This document shows positions 1 to 8,787 of a stretch of DNA of 64,000 nucleotides, piece by piece. The DNA comes from Nonomuraea turcica. GTDB lineage: Bacteria > Actinomycetota > Actinomycetes > Streptosporangiales > Streptosporangiaceae. The stretch covers positions 1 through 64,000 of the forward strand of contig NZ_JAUZQF010000035.1 of the NCBI RefSeq assembly GCF_030718205.1, in the 5' to 3' direction. Made by a program: the position numbers and the translations under genes. Every line of letters begins with the position of its first letter. Position 1 is the stretch's first letter. The notes under the pieces were generated by a model. That model ran no database searches and was not told the DNA's origin. It was given only the letters and a program-made list of their open reading frames with translations.

Positions 1-79
1 GATCCCAACGGTCGCCTACATCAACCAGCCCGAAGAAGACCAGAACAGCGCATCCACGCCCGCGCAGGAGGCTGCCTAG
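1..79 (+). CDS. 3' end of an unidentified gene (partial)
   Basis: An open frame runs from base 2 to a TAG at 77-79 and encodes the last 25 residues of a protein, ending in a Gln/Glu/Ala-rich hydrophilic tail (...TPAQEAA). The rest lies outside the window, so no function can be given. It ends 93 bp before the CHAT gene on the same strand and could belong to the same transcription unit. Confidence 0.35.
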   Translation, partial: IPTVAYINQPEEDQNSASTPAQEAA

Positions 80-172
80 CGATCATCTCGGCAGAGTCCC
101 TGTCGCACTTGACTTGACACCTACCGCCATGGTGTTCATGCGCAGCAACCGCTGAGAGGTGGGCCCGGTAGG

Positions 173-3052
173 ATGCATGAGGACTTGCGGGAAGCGCGTG
201 ACAGCTGGATCGACATGGTCGCGATGCAGGTCTCTACTAGCTGGCTTCCCCGAGTAGGGCTGTACGCAGATCAACTGCTGCCTTCTTGGGTGGCGCGCGA
301 TACGCTGGCGCTTGCGACACTGGCAGGTAGCATCGCAATCGAAGATGTCATGGCACAACCGACTGAGGCGATCGTGGAACGGCTTCAGGGAACTGGCCTT
401 GTCCTGCCAGGCATTTCACCGCCTGAAGTTTTGGATGGCATAGTTCTGCCCGTTATTAGAAATTTACGGTATCGTGGTGCGCCTTGGCGTCGTTGGTGGG
501 ACATAGGAGGCCTGCACGCGCTACTTGTTGAACTGTGGGTAGGGCGCCGGCGAGAAAAATACGATGCAAATCTGGTGCGGACGGAACTCAGGGCTATCTG
601 GCAAGTTCCCGACGCGCAGATTGCGACGGTTATGGATAATCTCGCTGATCCTTTCGTCCATCTGCCGGCGGACCTTTTATGGGAGTCCAAGAGCGGCATT
701 GCAACGCAGCTTTATCAAGGGCTCGTTAGGCTGGGAAGGATCAGGTTAGCGACGGAGGCGGATGTCATCCGTACTCGCCCGGCGCTCGCCGATAGGGGAG
801 AGCTTGTCGAGATTGTGCTACGGCATCAACGTCGTGTTGATTTCGAAATCGCTCTTCGCCAGATACGGGATATTCCTGCTACAGACGAAGCCAAACTCCG
901 CCTCGATCTGGAGGCCTGGGATGAAAGGTTCGATCTCCTTCTGGCGGGCCTGACTACCCACGAGGCGGGCCTACTGATGGTGCCTGATCAAGATGAGCTA
1001 TACCGAGAGGAATGTCTCATAGCAGGCCAGGGGGTCTACGAATACTGGTTACAACAAGATGACTCATTCCCTTCGGGACTCTTGACTGGACGAGATGCGT
1101 CCGTACCAGGCTGGATTCACGACGAGGTCATCACGGGTGGTGGGCGCTCGTTCCGCACCAATGTGGGCCCGCACCCGATATGGCTGGCCACCGCAGATAC
1201 TCCTGAAACCTTAGCTGCGATACATGCGCCGACAATATCGGAAAGCGTGTACGGGATCAGGTGTACCGTGGGTGACGATATGGCGGTGGTTCGACTGGTG
1301 CTGCCGCTTCCTCCTGTGGATACAGGCCCTCCTATTGAGATTCCCTATTCATACCCCTTAGACGCAGTCAATTCTGCGTGGCAACTAGTACATCTAGCGG
1401 CGGTAGGATATGTCCGTCTCACGGTGCTGAGTCTCCGTGGCGACGGAGATCTAAGAATACATGGAACTGTCACTCTCCAGCTTCCGCCGGCCGTGTGCGA
1501 CGAGCTCACAGCGGCCGGAGTCCAGGCGCTCCGACGTCTCGTTGCAGACGATACGCAGCAGATTCTATGGCGCCGTACTATGGATGGATTGGATAGGGCA
1601 GCCCAGGCAGCGTTTCACGGCAACGAAATCGCCAAAGGCGAAGAGCTCCGTGAGGAATTTGCCGTTCTGGACCCTCATCCGTCTCCTGCTTGGCAAGCAT
1701 TCGGTTTGGCCACCCGCCGGCTTGCCTATGCCAGGGCTCGCCACGCCGTTGCCGTACTAGACGGCCTTCCGGATCTATCGCTGCGATCTGCTGTTGATCA
1801 GGCCATCGAGGACCGACAACGTCATCTGGAGATTGCGCGCGCTGACTCCCCCAACGGAAGGAGCCGCCGGGGCAACCATGAGGATGACGAGGTTGTTGCT
1901 GCATTGTGCGATGATAAAAGCGCGTTTGCGCATCTCTTCATCAAGAATGATCGTATGTCATCAGTCATCGCGTGGCTCCAGAACGGTTCACCGTACTACG
2001 AACTGCAGCCCTACAGCGATATTCCATTCGCGTGGGTCGCGGCCGTGGCATCTAGGTGGATAGGATCTCTGCATGCGTCAATGCCGAATGGAGGCCATGA
2101 CGACCTGCTCCTACTTTTGGCTGCCTCATCTAAACTCCTCCAGCCGATCGCAGATGAACTGGTAGCATCAGGAATTCGCCGCCTATTCCTCAGCCCGACT
2201 CCACCTTTGGATCTTCTTCCCCTTCATGTTATACCTGTTGAAGTAGACGACGATCCCGTAATGCTATGTGACGTTTTTGAGGACATCGTCTACATGCCTA
2301 GCGCACAAACCCTAAGGGCCATCGCGCAACCTGCCCGTCGATGTTCAGCTTCCGATACTGCACTCGTAGTGGCACACACCGGTAGCGGTATAGTAGGAGT
2401 CGATGCCAGCCAGAGCGCGCTTATCGAAGCCGAGATGGTTGCTGATATCTACCGTGGATCCGTCCGACTCTCAGAGACGGCCGCTACACCCGATGCGGTA
2501 TTGGAAGCCATGGCGACGGCTCGTATTGTACACATTACCTGCCATGGTCACACCCATTCGAATCGTTGGGCATCCGGCATAATACTTCACGGGGAGACAT
2601 TGGGCGAAGCGACGCTCACCACAAGCAGGATCTTGGCAGGCGCTGATCTGTCTGCAGTCGATCTGGTGGTCCTCAACGCTTGTAGAACGGGCACTCACGA
2701 ATCCGCCGACCGTATAGTGCAGACCCTTCGCGGGGTCGAGTCGGTCTTTCTAGCCCGTGGCGCCAAAGCGGTAATATCCACCTTATGGGAAATAACCAAT
2801 ATTCATTCCCTTGTATTCTCAGCTCTGCTGCATACGTGGCTAGAAGCAGGGGTTCCTGCGAACGAGGCGTACCGCTATGCGACTCGCTTCTTACGCTGGG
2901 GGCAATGGCGTTCTAGTCCTCGCATGGATGTCGATCAAGCAGCAGTGGAACGGCTCGACCGCGTGTTTCCGGAGTGGCGCCACTATCTCAGCCAGCAGGC
3001 AGACAATGATCCACTGTTCTGGGGGGCGTTCAAGTTTACCGGAGCTATATAA
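173..3052 (+). CDS. CHAT-domain (caspase-like) protease, 959 aa
   Basis: The C-terminal third (about residues 690-959) is a CHAT domain, a caspase-HetF-type cysteine peptidase. The catalytic His lies in the motif HITCHGH (His791) and the catalytic Cys in LNACRTG (Cys837), followed by the usual GVESVFLARGAKAVISTLW segment that packs behind the active site. The N-terminal 650 residues have no domain I recognise; they may sense or bind a partner. In known systems CHAT proteases are cleaved or allosterically activated and cut partners during abortive infection or regulated death. The gene is visibly AT-richer than its neighbours, with many Ile, Tyr and TTA/ATA codons, which suggests recent transfer. 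The first in-frame ATG was taken as the start; no clear SD is seen. Confidence 0.85.
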   Translation: MHEDLREARDSWIDMVAMQVSTSWLPRVGLYADQLLPSWVARDTLALATLAGSIAIEDVMAQPTEAIVERLQGTGLVLPGISPPEVLDGIVLPVIRNLRYRGAPWRRWWDIGGLHALLVELWVGRRREKYDANLVRTELRAIWQVPDAQIATVMDNLADPFVHLPADLLWESKSGIATQLYQGLVRLGRIRLATEADVIRTRPALADRGELVEIVLRHQRRVDFEIALRQIRDIPATDEAKLRLDLEAWDERFDLLLAGLTTHEAGLLMVPDQDELYREECLIAGQGVYEYWLQQDDSFPSGLLTGRDASVPGWIHDEVITGGGRSFRTNVGPHPIWLATADTPETLAAIHAPTISESVYGIRCTVGDDMAVVRLVLPLPPVDTGPPIEIPYSYPLDAVNSAWQLVHLAAVGYVRLTVLSLRGDGDLRIHGTVTLQLPPAVCDELTAAGVQALRRLVADDTQQILWRRTMDGLDRAAQAAFHGNEIAKGEELREEFAVLDPHPSPAWQAFGLATRRLAYARARHAVAVLDGLPDLSLRSAVDQAIEDRQRHLEIARADSPNGRSRRGNHEDDEVVAALCDDKSAFAHLFIKNDRMSSVIAWLQNGSPYYELQPYSDIPFAWVAAVASRWIGSLHASMPNGGHDDLLLLLAASSKLLQPIADELVASGIRRLFLSPTPPLDLLPLHVIPVEVDDDPVMLCDVFEDIVYMPSAQTLRAIAQPARRCSASDTALVVAHTGSGIVGVDASQSALIEAEMVADIYRGSVRLSETAATPDAVLEAMATARIVHITCHGHTHSNRWASGIILHGETLGEATLTTSRILAGADLSAVDLVVLNACRTGTHESADRIVQTLRGVESVFLARGAKAVISTLWEITNIHSLVFSALLHTWLEAGVPANEAYRYATRFLRWGQWRSSPRMDVDQAAVERLDRVFPEWRHYLSQQADNDPLFWGAFKFTGAI

Positions 3053-3364
3053 TTGCGCCAATATTCCACGCCCTCTATTCCAGCTAACACGTTGGATGGA
3101 ATTAGTAGTCCTCAGACCTCAGACTGTAGAACCATGATTACCGTAGGGACGCACAGGGAACAGCGCTGTTTGTCCCAGGCCAGCAGCATCCGAAGAGGCC
3201 CGCCAGGTCCATGAGCACACACTGTAGGAGAGTGGGGGCTGTACGGCTCGTTCACATACTCTGAACTTGGCCGATGTACCGTGCACCCCGCACCTTCTCA
3301 AAGATCATCCCCTTCATATCCCTGCACCAGTCGAGGCTGGCCCCACGTCACTCAGGCTCACGTC
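3053..3364. other. Intergenic, no gene seen
   Basis: Between the CHAT stop codon and the downstream pseudogene I see no convincing frame, repeat or hairpin with a T-run. Only short chance ORFs are present. Confidence 0.5.
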
Positions 3365-3745
3365 TAGGGGGATGGTGTGCGGGGTCGAGCAGGACGTACC
3401 CCGTGCTGCTTGGCGCTCTGCTCGTTGTACCAGCTCTCGTCGTAGTCCTTGCGCTTGGGCCAGGGCGGCAGCGTGACGCTGGGAGCGCGGGCCAGGAGTT
3501 CGGCGATCCGGCGTTCGATGACGCTGCGGTCCGGCCTCGGGCGTCCATGACTTGGCGGCGGATCTTGGTGATGCGGTCTTCGTTCAGGCAGCGAACGGCG
3601 AACTCGATACCGAATCCGGGGTCGATCCGGACCGGGTCGATCATGAGATGGCCCATGCCGTACGTAAGGCCGTAGACCGCCTTCTCGGTGCGGACTAGGA
3701 GGAGGGCAAGTGCCGTTCGGTACTCCTCTGAGGGGACCAGCGGGC
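3365..3745 (-). pseudogene. Remnant of a DUF6119/TIGR04141-family gene
   Basis: On the minus strand, about 3735 to 3545 reads as a peptide with VYGLTYGMGH, PGFGIEFAVR, LNEDRITKIRR and MDARGRT. These match the conserved C-terminal block of TIGR04141/DUF6119 'sporadically distributed' proteins as I remember it. The match then continues in another frame (RSVIERRIAELLARAP...DYDESWYNEQ) to a stop near 3365, so there is a frameshift at about 3535. The N-terminal half is missing: homology stops within about 20 bp of the stop codon of the kinase gene at 3760. It is a truncated, frameshifted leftover at the left edge of the 17-gene cluster. Confidence 0.6.
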
Positions 3746-3759
3746 GCTGTGGGCGGAGC

Positions 3760-5340
3760 TCAGGCTGTCGGGCTCGTGAGCTCGCGGACGCGGTCGCCGT
3801 AGAAGCCCTGCTTGTCCGCGTCGATGACTCGCTCAAAGTACTCCCGGGCGCGTCGCCGATCACCGACCATGAAGTAGTACTTCCCGAGCTCGAAGAGGCT
3901 GAACAGGTCGAAGGCGTCGAGCGCCAAGGCCTGGTTGTAGAAGCCGAGGGCGAGGCGATCGTTCCCGTTGAGGGCATGCGCCCACCCGAGCTTGGAGTAG
4001 ACGACGACGGCATCTGGCCGCTCCGCTCGAACGGTCTCGAGCAACTGGATCGCGCGCCCGTAATCGCCATCAAGTCCCGCTGCGACGGCGAGCCGGAACC
4101 GCGAGTACGGCCGGTCGACGGCGTCCACGAGGCGCTCGTAGATCGCCACCGCGTTGCCGTACCGCTGGAGGTTGGTGTACAGCTGACCGAGTCGCTCGAG
4201 CACCTCGCGTCGCTGATGACCCTCGACCGGGTAGCCACGATCGAAGGCGGCGAGCAGCTGCTCGTACGCTTCGGCGGCTTTGCGGTGGTATCCCAGGCGC
4301 ATACAGATGCCACCGAGCATCCGCAGGTACTGAGGATGGCCGTCGCTCCGATCGACAGCGGCCTCCGCCGCCTCCAGAGCGCCTTGAGCGTCGCCCTCGG
4401 CGAGCCGCTGCTTGGCCAGTTCGAGATAGTAGAGGGGACTCGACGAGGGCGGCCGGAAGCCGAGCTGGCTGGGCTCCGAGCGAGCCGGCATGGCTGCCGT
4501 CGCCGCCTCGGCGCGCAACCGGTCAAGGCATGCCTGCACGGCGGCGCGCATCGACCCACAGTTCGGAAAACGGTTCTCGGGCCGCCGCGCCATCGCGCGA
4601 AGGATCACGTCCTCGAGATCGGCAGGCACATCGCGGTTGACCTCACGAGGCTTGGCGATTTGCACGCCGGTCAGCAGCTGATGCGGGCTCGAGTAGGGCA
4701 ACCGTCCCGTGGCCATCTCGTAGAGGAGAACGCCGATCGAGTAGATGTCGCTGACGTCCCGGGCGCGCTTCCCCTCGAGCGCCACCTCAGGGGCCATGTA
4801 CGCCTCCGTGCCGCGGCGCTTGGTCCAGACCCACACATCCTCGAGCCGGCGGCTCGACCCGAAGTCGGTGATCTTCGCTGCCCCGGACGCCTTGTCAACG
4901 AGGATGTTCTGCGGCTTTAGGTCGTTGTGCGAGATGTTCGCGGCGTGGACGGCAGCAAGACCGTCGAGGATCTGCAATGTCCACTCCAGTATCTGTTCGA
5001 AGGTGAGCGGCGCCCGCGTACTGACGCTGTCGAGGACCTTTGCCAGGTCGTAGCCATCAACGAACTCCAGCTCGATTATGAAGAGCTCGCTGATGTTGTG
5101 GAAGCCGTGAACGCGAACGATGTTCGGGTGATGGATGTTCCTGACGATGTCTGACTCCTTGCGAAGCACCTCCTCGCCCTTCTCCTGGTCTTTCGGAATC
5201 TTGAGCGCGACCGTGGCACCATCCTTCAGTCTCCGCGCCTGCCATACCTCGCCGAAGCTCCCTTTGCCGAGCTCGGCTTGCAAGCGAAACCGATCGCCCA
5301 GCTCCTCGCCGGGTTTGCCGCGGAACACGATCAGCGCCAT
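3760..5340 (-). CDS. Serine/threonine protein kinase with C-terminal TPR repeats, 526 aa
   Basis: Residues 15-270 form a Hanks-type kinase: Gly loop GKGSFG, ATP lysine Lys47 (VALKIPKD), catalytic loop HNDLKPQN with Asp140 and DFG at 159-161. HRD is altered to HND, but the catalytic Asp is kept, so it should be active. Residues about 300-526 are tandem TPR-like helical hairpins (YYLELAKQRLAEGDAQGALEAA and later repeats) for protein binding. No transmembrane segment follows the kinase domain, unlike PknB-type kinases, so it is cytoplasmic. It is the last gene of the 17-gene operon, 2 bp after the preceding stop. A kinase of this kind in a methylase operon recalls PglW; the substrate is unknown. 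Confidence 0.9.
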   Translation of the reverse strand: MALIVFRGKPGEELGDRFRLQAELGKGSFGEVWQARRLKDGATVALKIPKDQEKGEEVLRKESDIVRNIHHPNIVRVHGFHNISELFIIELEFVDGYDLAKVLDSVSTRAPLTFEQILEWTLQILDGLAAVHAANISHNDLKPQNILVDKASGAAKITDFGSSRRLEDVWVWTKRRGTEAYMAPEVALEGKRARDVSDIYSIGVLLYEMATGRLPYSSPHQLLTGVQIAKPREVNRDVPADLEDVILRAMARRPENRFPNCGSMRAAVQACLDRLRAEAATAAMPARSEPSQLGFRPPSSSPLYYLELAKQRLAEGDAQGALEAAEAAVDRSDGHPQYLRMLGGICMRLGYHRKAAEAYEQLLAAFDRGYPVEGHQRREVLERLGQLYTNLQRYGNAVAIYERLVDAVDRPYSRFRLAVAAGLDGDYGRAIQLLETVRAERPDAVVVYSKLGWAHALNGNDRLALGFYNQALALDAFDLFSLFELGKYYFMVGDRRRAREYFERVIDADKQGFYGDRVRELTSPTA

Positions 5341-5342
5341 TA

Positions 5343-5954
5343 TTACGCCCTCCCCAGGGCGAGCCGCTCATTGCGCTCGTCGCGCAGGAACTCACCGAAC
5401 ACGAGACGTTCGGAGTCGGGAGCTGGGCGCATCACGCACTTAATGATCATCAACGGTGTCCGTGCCGGGGCCACGTCACTGCCACGACGCCTAAACCCTT
5501 CGCGGTAAGTTGCGATGATGGCGTCCATACTGCGTGGAGCCGAGCCGCTGCGCACCCAGTAGATCAGGACACACAGCTTTAAGCTCGGGGTCGCAGTTGA
5601 CGCGATCGCGAGGTTCTCGACCTTGCCCCGCAGCTTCCCCTCGTCACCGCGCTCGAACCTCTCGAATTCGAACGCGAGCGAGGCTTCGCCCGAGTGCTTC
5701 TCGAACCACACGGAGTCCGCGCGCACGTCCCCGAGGCCGTTGTCGCGAGCCCACCAGATCGGGCACTCCGCCACGGCGGAGTAGCCCCGCGACTGCCCCG
5801 CGGTGGCCAGGACCGTGAGGAAGTGCGAGTGCACCGTGAGCCCGATGTCCGGGATCCCCGACAGCAGCATCGGGAAGTGCTCGACCATCAGTTCGCGGTT
5901 GGTGAGCCCGTCAAACACCAGGTCCGGCAGTGATCGCGAGTGGTCACCCATCAT
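5343..5954 (-). CDS. Unknown protein, possible PD-(D/E)XK-type nuclease, 203 aa
   Basis: No family is recognised with certainty. The middle holds GDVRADSVWFEK followed 10-15 residues later by LAFEFERFERGD and KLRGKVENLA, a spacing compatible with the Asp...Glu-x-(Glu/Lys) core of PD-(D/E)XK nucleases, with the lysine displaced. Predicted strands around FEFERF and LKLCVLIYWV fit an alpha/beta fold. The start ATG overlaps the HerA stop codon (ATGA), so it is translationally coupled to HerA. A nuclease partner for HerA would make sense, but the nuclease call is an inference; it may be a non-enzymatic partner. Confidence 0.45.
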   Translation of the reverse strand: MMGDHSRSLPDLVFDGLTNRELMVEHFPMLLSGIPDIGLTVHSHFLTVLATAGQSRGYSAVAECPIWWARDNGLGDVRADSVWFEKHSGEASLAFEFERFERGDEGKLRGKVENLAIASTATPSLKLCVLIYWVRSGSAPRSMDAIIATYREGFRRRGSDVAPARTPLMIIKCVMRPAPDSERLVFGEFLRDERNERLALGRA

Positions 5955-7651
5955 TCTCCCGACCTCCCCCAGCGCTCGCACACGCGCGGTGACTCACCGC
6001 CGTGGATGAGCGCCTTGGTGCCGACCTTCACGACGAGCGGCGCGATGATCGCCCGTCCGCAGATCAGCGCCTCACCGGTCGACAGCGTCGGAAGCTCCGC
6101 CAGGTCCGCTGCAGAGAAGTAGTCGGAGGTCTTCTGGATAAACCGCTGGTCGTCCGGGTTCTTGATGCGCATCGCGACGATAGTGTTGCACTGACTCGTC
6201 ACGTCGGAGTCGAGCTTGCTCGGGCGCTGGCTGACGATGGCGAAGCCCACGCCGAACTTCCGGCCCTCGGCCGCGATGCGCTTGATGATGTTCTTCGAGA
6301 TCGCAGCCTCGCCGGCGGGCGCAAAGTTGTGCCCCTCCTCGTAGACAATGAACACCGGTCGGGTCGGGCGCTGTTTGTCGGCCGCCGCCTTCATCAGCTC
6401 GTTCGAGATGAGCGCGACGATGACCTGCCGCGCCGTATTCGAGAGCCCTTGGAGGTCGATGATGCAGAGCCGTCCGGCCTCGGCATTGTCGTCGCCGACC
6501 ATCTCGTAGACATCGAACGGCTCACCGGCCGCGCGCGAGTAGAAGCTCTGAGCCTCGTTGATCATGCGCCGAAGGCGGATGGCGGCGATGTTGGCGCTCC
6601 CTCCGCGGAGCGCGTTGGCCTCGCCCTGGCTGCCGGACTCCGCCACCCACTCCTTCAGGCGGTCGAGATCATCGAGGACCGCGAAGAGCTCCTGGATGTC
6701 GCGAGGCTCGTCGATGTTCTCCTTCCAGTAGCGGAGCGCGACGTCGAGCACGCGCTGCTGCGGCTCCGTCAGTCCAGGGAGCACACCGGAGAACTCGTCC
6801 ACGTCGAAGTGGTCGAGCTGAAGTGCGAGGCGCATGTTCTTCCCCGCGTACTTCTCGTCGAAGCTCCGCAGCTGCGGCGTGTAGACCTTGATGCCGCCCC
6901 CGCGGTCCTGCAGCTGCTGGAGGGCATCTTGGATTTCCGCGAGCTTCTGCCGGTCCCGAGGATCCTCGACCTTGTCGAGCCGGTCGTTGAAATTGAGCTT
7001 GCCAGCTCGGAAGGCCTTGCCGTACTCGCCGTGCGGGTCGAAGACCACGACCGACGCGTTGAGCTGCGAGACCAGCCGCTCGATGACGCGCCCGACGGTG
7101 TAGCTCTTCCCCGAGCCGGTCATCGCAAGCACGGCGAGGTGCTCGGTCACCAAGGTGTTCGCGTCGAGGAAGACCGGGACGATGTTCTCGCCCTTCTCGT
7201 AGCCGACGAGGTTGCCGAGATGGATGCTGGTGTCCTCGGAGAACTCGTAGAAGCTCGTGAGGAACGCGTAGTCGACTCCGTAGACCTTCGTCCCCGGCGT
7301 CAGGGGACGTCGGGGTATCCGGATCTCGCCGGTGAACGGATCCTTGTAGCCGACCAGCTCGAGCGTCGCGTACACGGTCTCGCCCGAGAGCCGCGACTGC
7401 GGCAGCAGCTCGACTTCACTGATCCCTTCGCCGAGCGTTGGGCTGAACAGGATGTTCGACCGCGAGAGCCCCACGATGCGGCCCAGCACGTCGAGCTGCG
7501 ATTCCGACTCGCGCTCCTGGTGCGCGACCCGCACGAACTCCCCACGCCGCGCCGAGAAGCTCGTACGCAGCGCGATCGTCAGCTTGTTGGGCTCACCGGT
7601 GTTGCCGACCAGCTTGCCAATGTAGTTGTCGTCGCCTCGGAACATGCTCAC
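5951..7651 (-). CDS. HerA-like hexameric DNA translocase ATPase, 566 aa
   Basis: HerA/FtsK-superfamily ATPase. It has an N-terminal HAS-barrel-like region (about 1-150), Walker A MTGSGKSYT with Lys182, and the FDPHGEYG segment typical of HerA. Further motifs are a Walker B-like strand PVFIVYEEGHNFAP, AEGRKFGVGFAIVSQRP, the sensor/Arg region after it, and a C-terminal PLVVKV segment. HerA proteins pump double-stranded DNA and usually act with a NurA nuclease, which is exactly the gene upstream here. The start is GTG, overlapping the NurA-like stop (GTGA); an ATG two codons later (MFRGDD) is an alternative. In phage-defence operons HerA-type ATPases drive nuclease scanning or processing; that role here is inferred. 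Confidence 0.9.
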   Translation of the reverse strand: MSMFRGDDNYIGKLVGNTGEPNKLTIALRTSFSARRGEFVRVAHQERESESQLDVLGRIVGLSRSNILFSPTLGEGISEVELLPQSRLSGETVYATLELVGYKDPFTGEIRIPRRPLTPGTKVYGVDYAFLTSFYEFSEDTSIHLGNLVGYEKGENIVPVFLDANTLVTEHLAVLAMTGSGKSYTVGRVIERLVSQLNASVVVFDPHGEYGKAFRAGKLNFNDRLDKVEDPRDRQKLAEIQDALQQLQDRGGGIKVYTPQLRSFDEKYAGKNMRLALQLDHFDVDEFSGVLPGLTEPQQRVLDVALRYWKENIDEPRDIQELFAVLDDLDRLKEWVAESGSQGEANALRGGSANIAAIRLRRMINEAQSFYSRAAGEPFDVYEMVGDDNAEAGRLCIIDLQGLSNTARQVIVALISNELMKAAADKQRPTRPVFIVYEEGHNFAPAGEAAISKNIIKRIAAEGRKFGVGFAIVSQRPSKLDSDVTSQCNTIVAMRIKNPDDQRFIQKTSDYFSAADLAELPTLSTGEALICGRAIIAPLVVKVGTKALIHGGESPRVCERWGRSGE

Positions 7652-8787
7652 TCCTCATCCATGGTGTCGACGCCCTCGAGCCAGGCTCGATCAACGGCAC
7701 GGTCCTTGAGCATGCCCAGGGTCGAACGAAGGTAGCTGGAAAGGATCTCGCGCGGCATCATCACGAGCTGCTCGGCGTACCAGAGCGGCAGCGGCTTCAT
7801 CCGCGGGTTGTCGTTCAGCGTCAGGAAGGCGGTGATGCCGGCCAGCCTGTCGAGGGCCTCGGAGTCCCACTGCCCCGGAGCACCGACGGTCTCGATCTTC
7901 CAGATCGGCGTTCGGAGGCCGACCTGGATGTGGAAGCCGATGAGCCCGTGGTTCGCGACCGTCCGAGGCTCGAAGCGCTTCATCTGGCGCCCCAGCGCTT
8001 CGTAGTAGTAGGCGGCCGTCCGATGCCCTGCACGCAGGGCACCACGGAGGAAGCGGAGAACACCGACCCGCCGAAGCTGCACCCACTCGCCTTGCACGAG
8101 GTCCAGCGCTTCGCTGCTGATCGCCTCGGGGGAACCCGCCGGTCCCTTCTTACGGAGCGCGTTCAAGACGGCGGCGTTGAGGTCGCGGCGCGACTGAAGC
8201 GAGACGAGGAACGGACCGTTCGAATCATTCGGGTAGATGGACGGAAGGAACCGCTGCCAGAACGCCTCCATCACCTCGATCAGCTCGCGCCACTCCTCCT
8301 CGACGTCGGGCTCGGCGAGGCTGAGACTCTGCTCGGCGCGTGGGACAAGGAGCGGGATGTCGACAAAGATGACATCCGGTTTAGTGTCCGAATCCAGGAG
8401 GTCCGTCAGGAGCTGGTAGACGAGGATGTACTCCTTCCATGCAAGTCGCTCGGACGCGTCCAGGAAGTTCATGTCGTTGATGTCGACGCGGCTGTCCTGG
8501 AAGCCCTCCGTCACCTGGTTGCCAGACACGACGATGTCGTGGCGGAGCGCCGCGGCTCCATAGAGAACGCCGCCCAGGGCGGGCATGCTCCGGCTCTTGG
8601 AGGAAAGTCCCACGGCGTAGACGCGATCGAACCGGCGCGACTCGACGCTGCGGATGATGCCGCCACGCACGAAGAGCGGGGCCTTCGAGTCGATGTACCG
8701 CATCTTGTTGGCGATCTTTCCGACGGTGCCGGGAAGCCGCAGGCTCATTGCCGCGGCGAGTGCGCGAGCCAGCTCGATGCTCTTCAT
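7648..8787 (-). CDS. NurA-like protein paired with HerA, 379 aa
   Basis: Position next to HerA and local sequence point to the NurA fold: residues 54-80 (DRVYAVGLSSKSRS, LGGVLYGAAAL) sit where NurA has its AVDGSR strand, and residues 138-150 (DVIFVDIPLL) sit where NurA has its second acidic strand (DGPL). Later segments GFHIQVG and RTPIWKIE fit the C-terminal strands. In this reading the first catalytic Asp (DGS) is replaced by Gly, so the nuclease may be inactive or use other residues. The ATG overlaps the stop of the preceding gene. The call rests on pattern and context, not on a full alignment. Confidence 0.5.
   Translation of the reverse strand: MKSIELARALAAAMSLRLPGTVGKIANKMRYIDSKAPLFVRGGIIRSVESRRFDRVYAVGLSSKSRSMPALGGVLYGAAALRHDIVVSGNQVTEGFQDSRVDINDMNFLDASERLAWKEYILVYQLLTDLLDSDTKPDVIFVDIPLLVPRAEQSLSLAEPDVEEEWRELIEVMEAFWQRFLPSIYPNDSNGPFLVSLQSRRDLNAAVLNALRKKGPAGSPEAISSEALDLVQGEWVQLRRVGVLRFLRGALRAGHRTAAYYYEALGRQMKRFEPRTVANHGLIGFHIQVGLRTPIWKIETVGAPGQWDSEALDRLAGITAFLTLNDNPRMKPLPLWYAEQLVMMPREILSSYLRSTLGMLKDRAVDRAWLEGVDTMDEE

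Noticed and set aside
6002..7735. Long plus-strand open frame (577 aa) opposite HerA
   Set aside because: It is the antisense of the HerA gene. The minus-strand product has Walker A and HerA motifs; the plus-strand translation is Arg/Asp/Val-rich with no motif, as expected for a shadow frame in GC-rich DNA.
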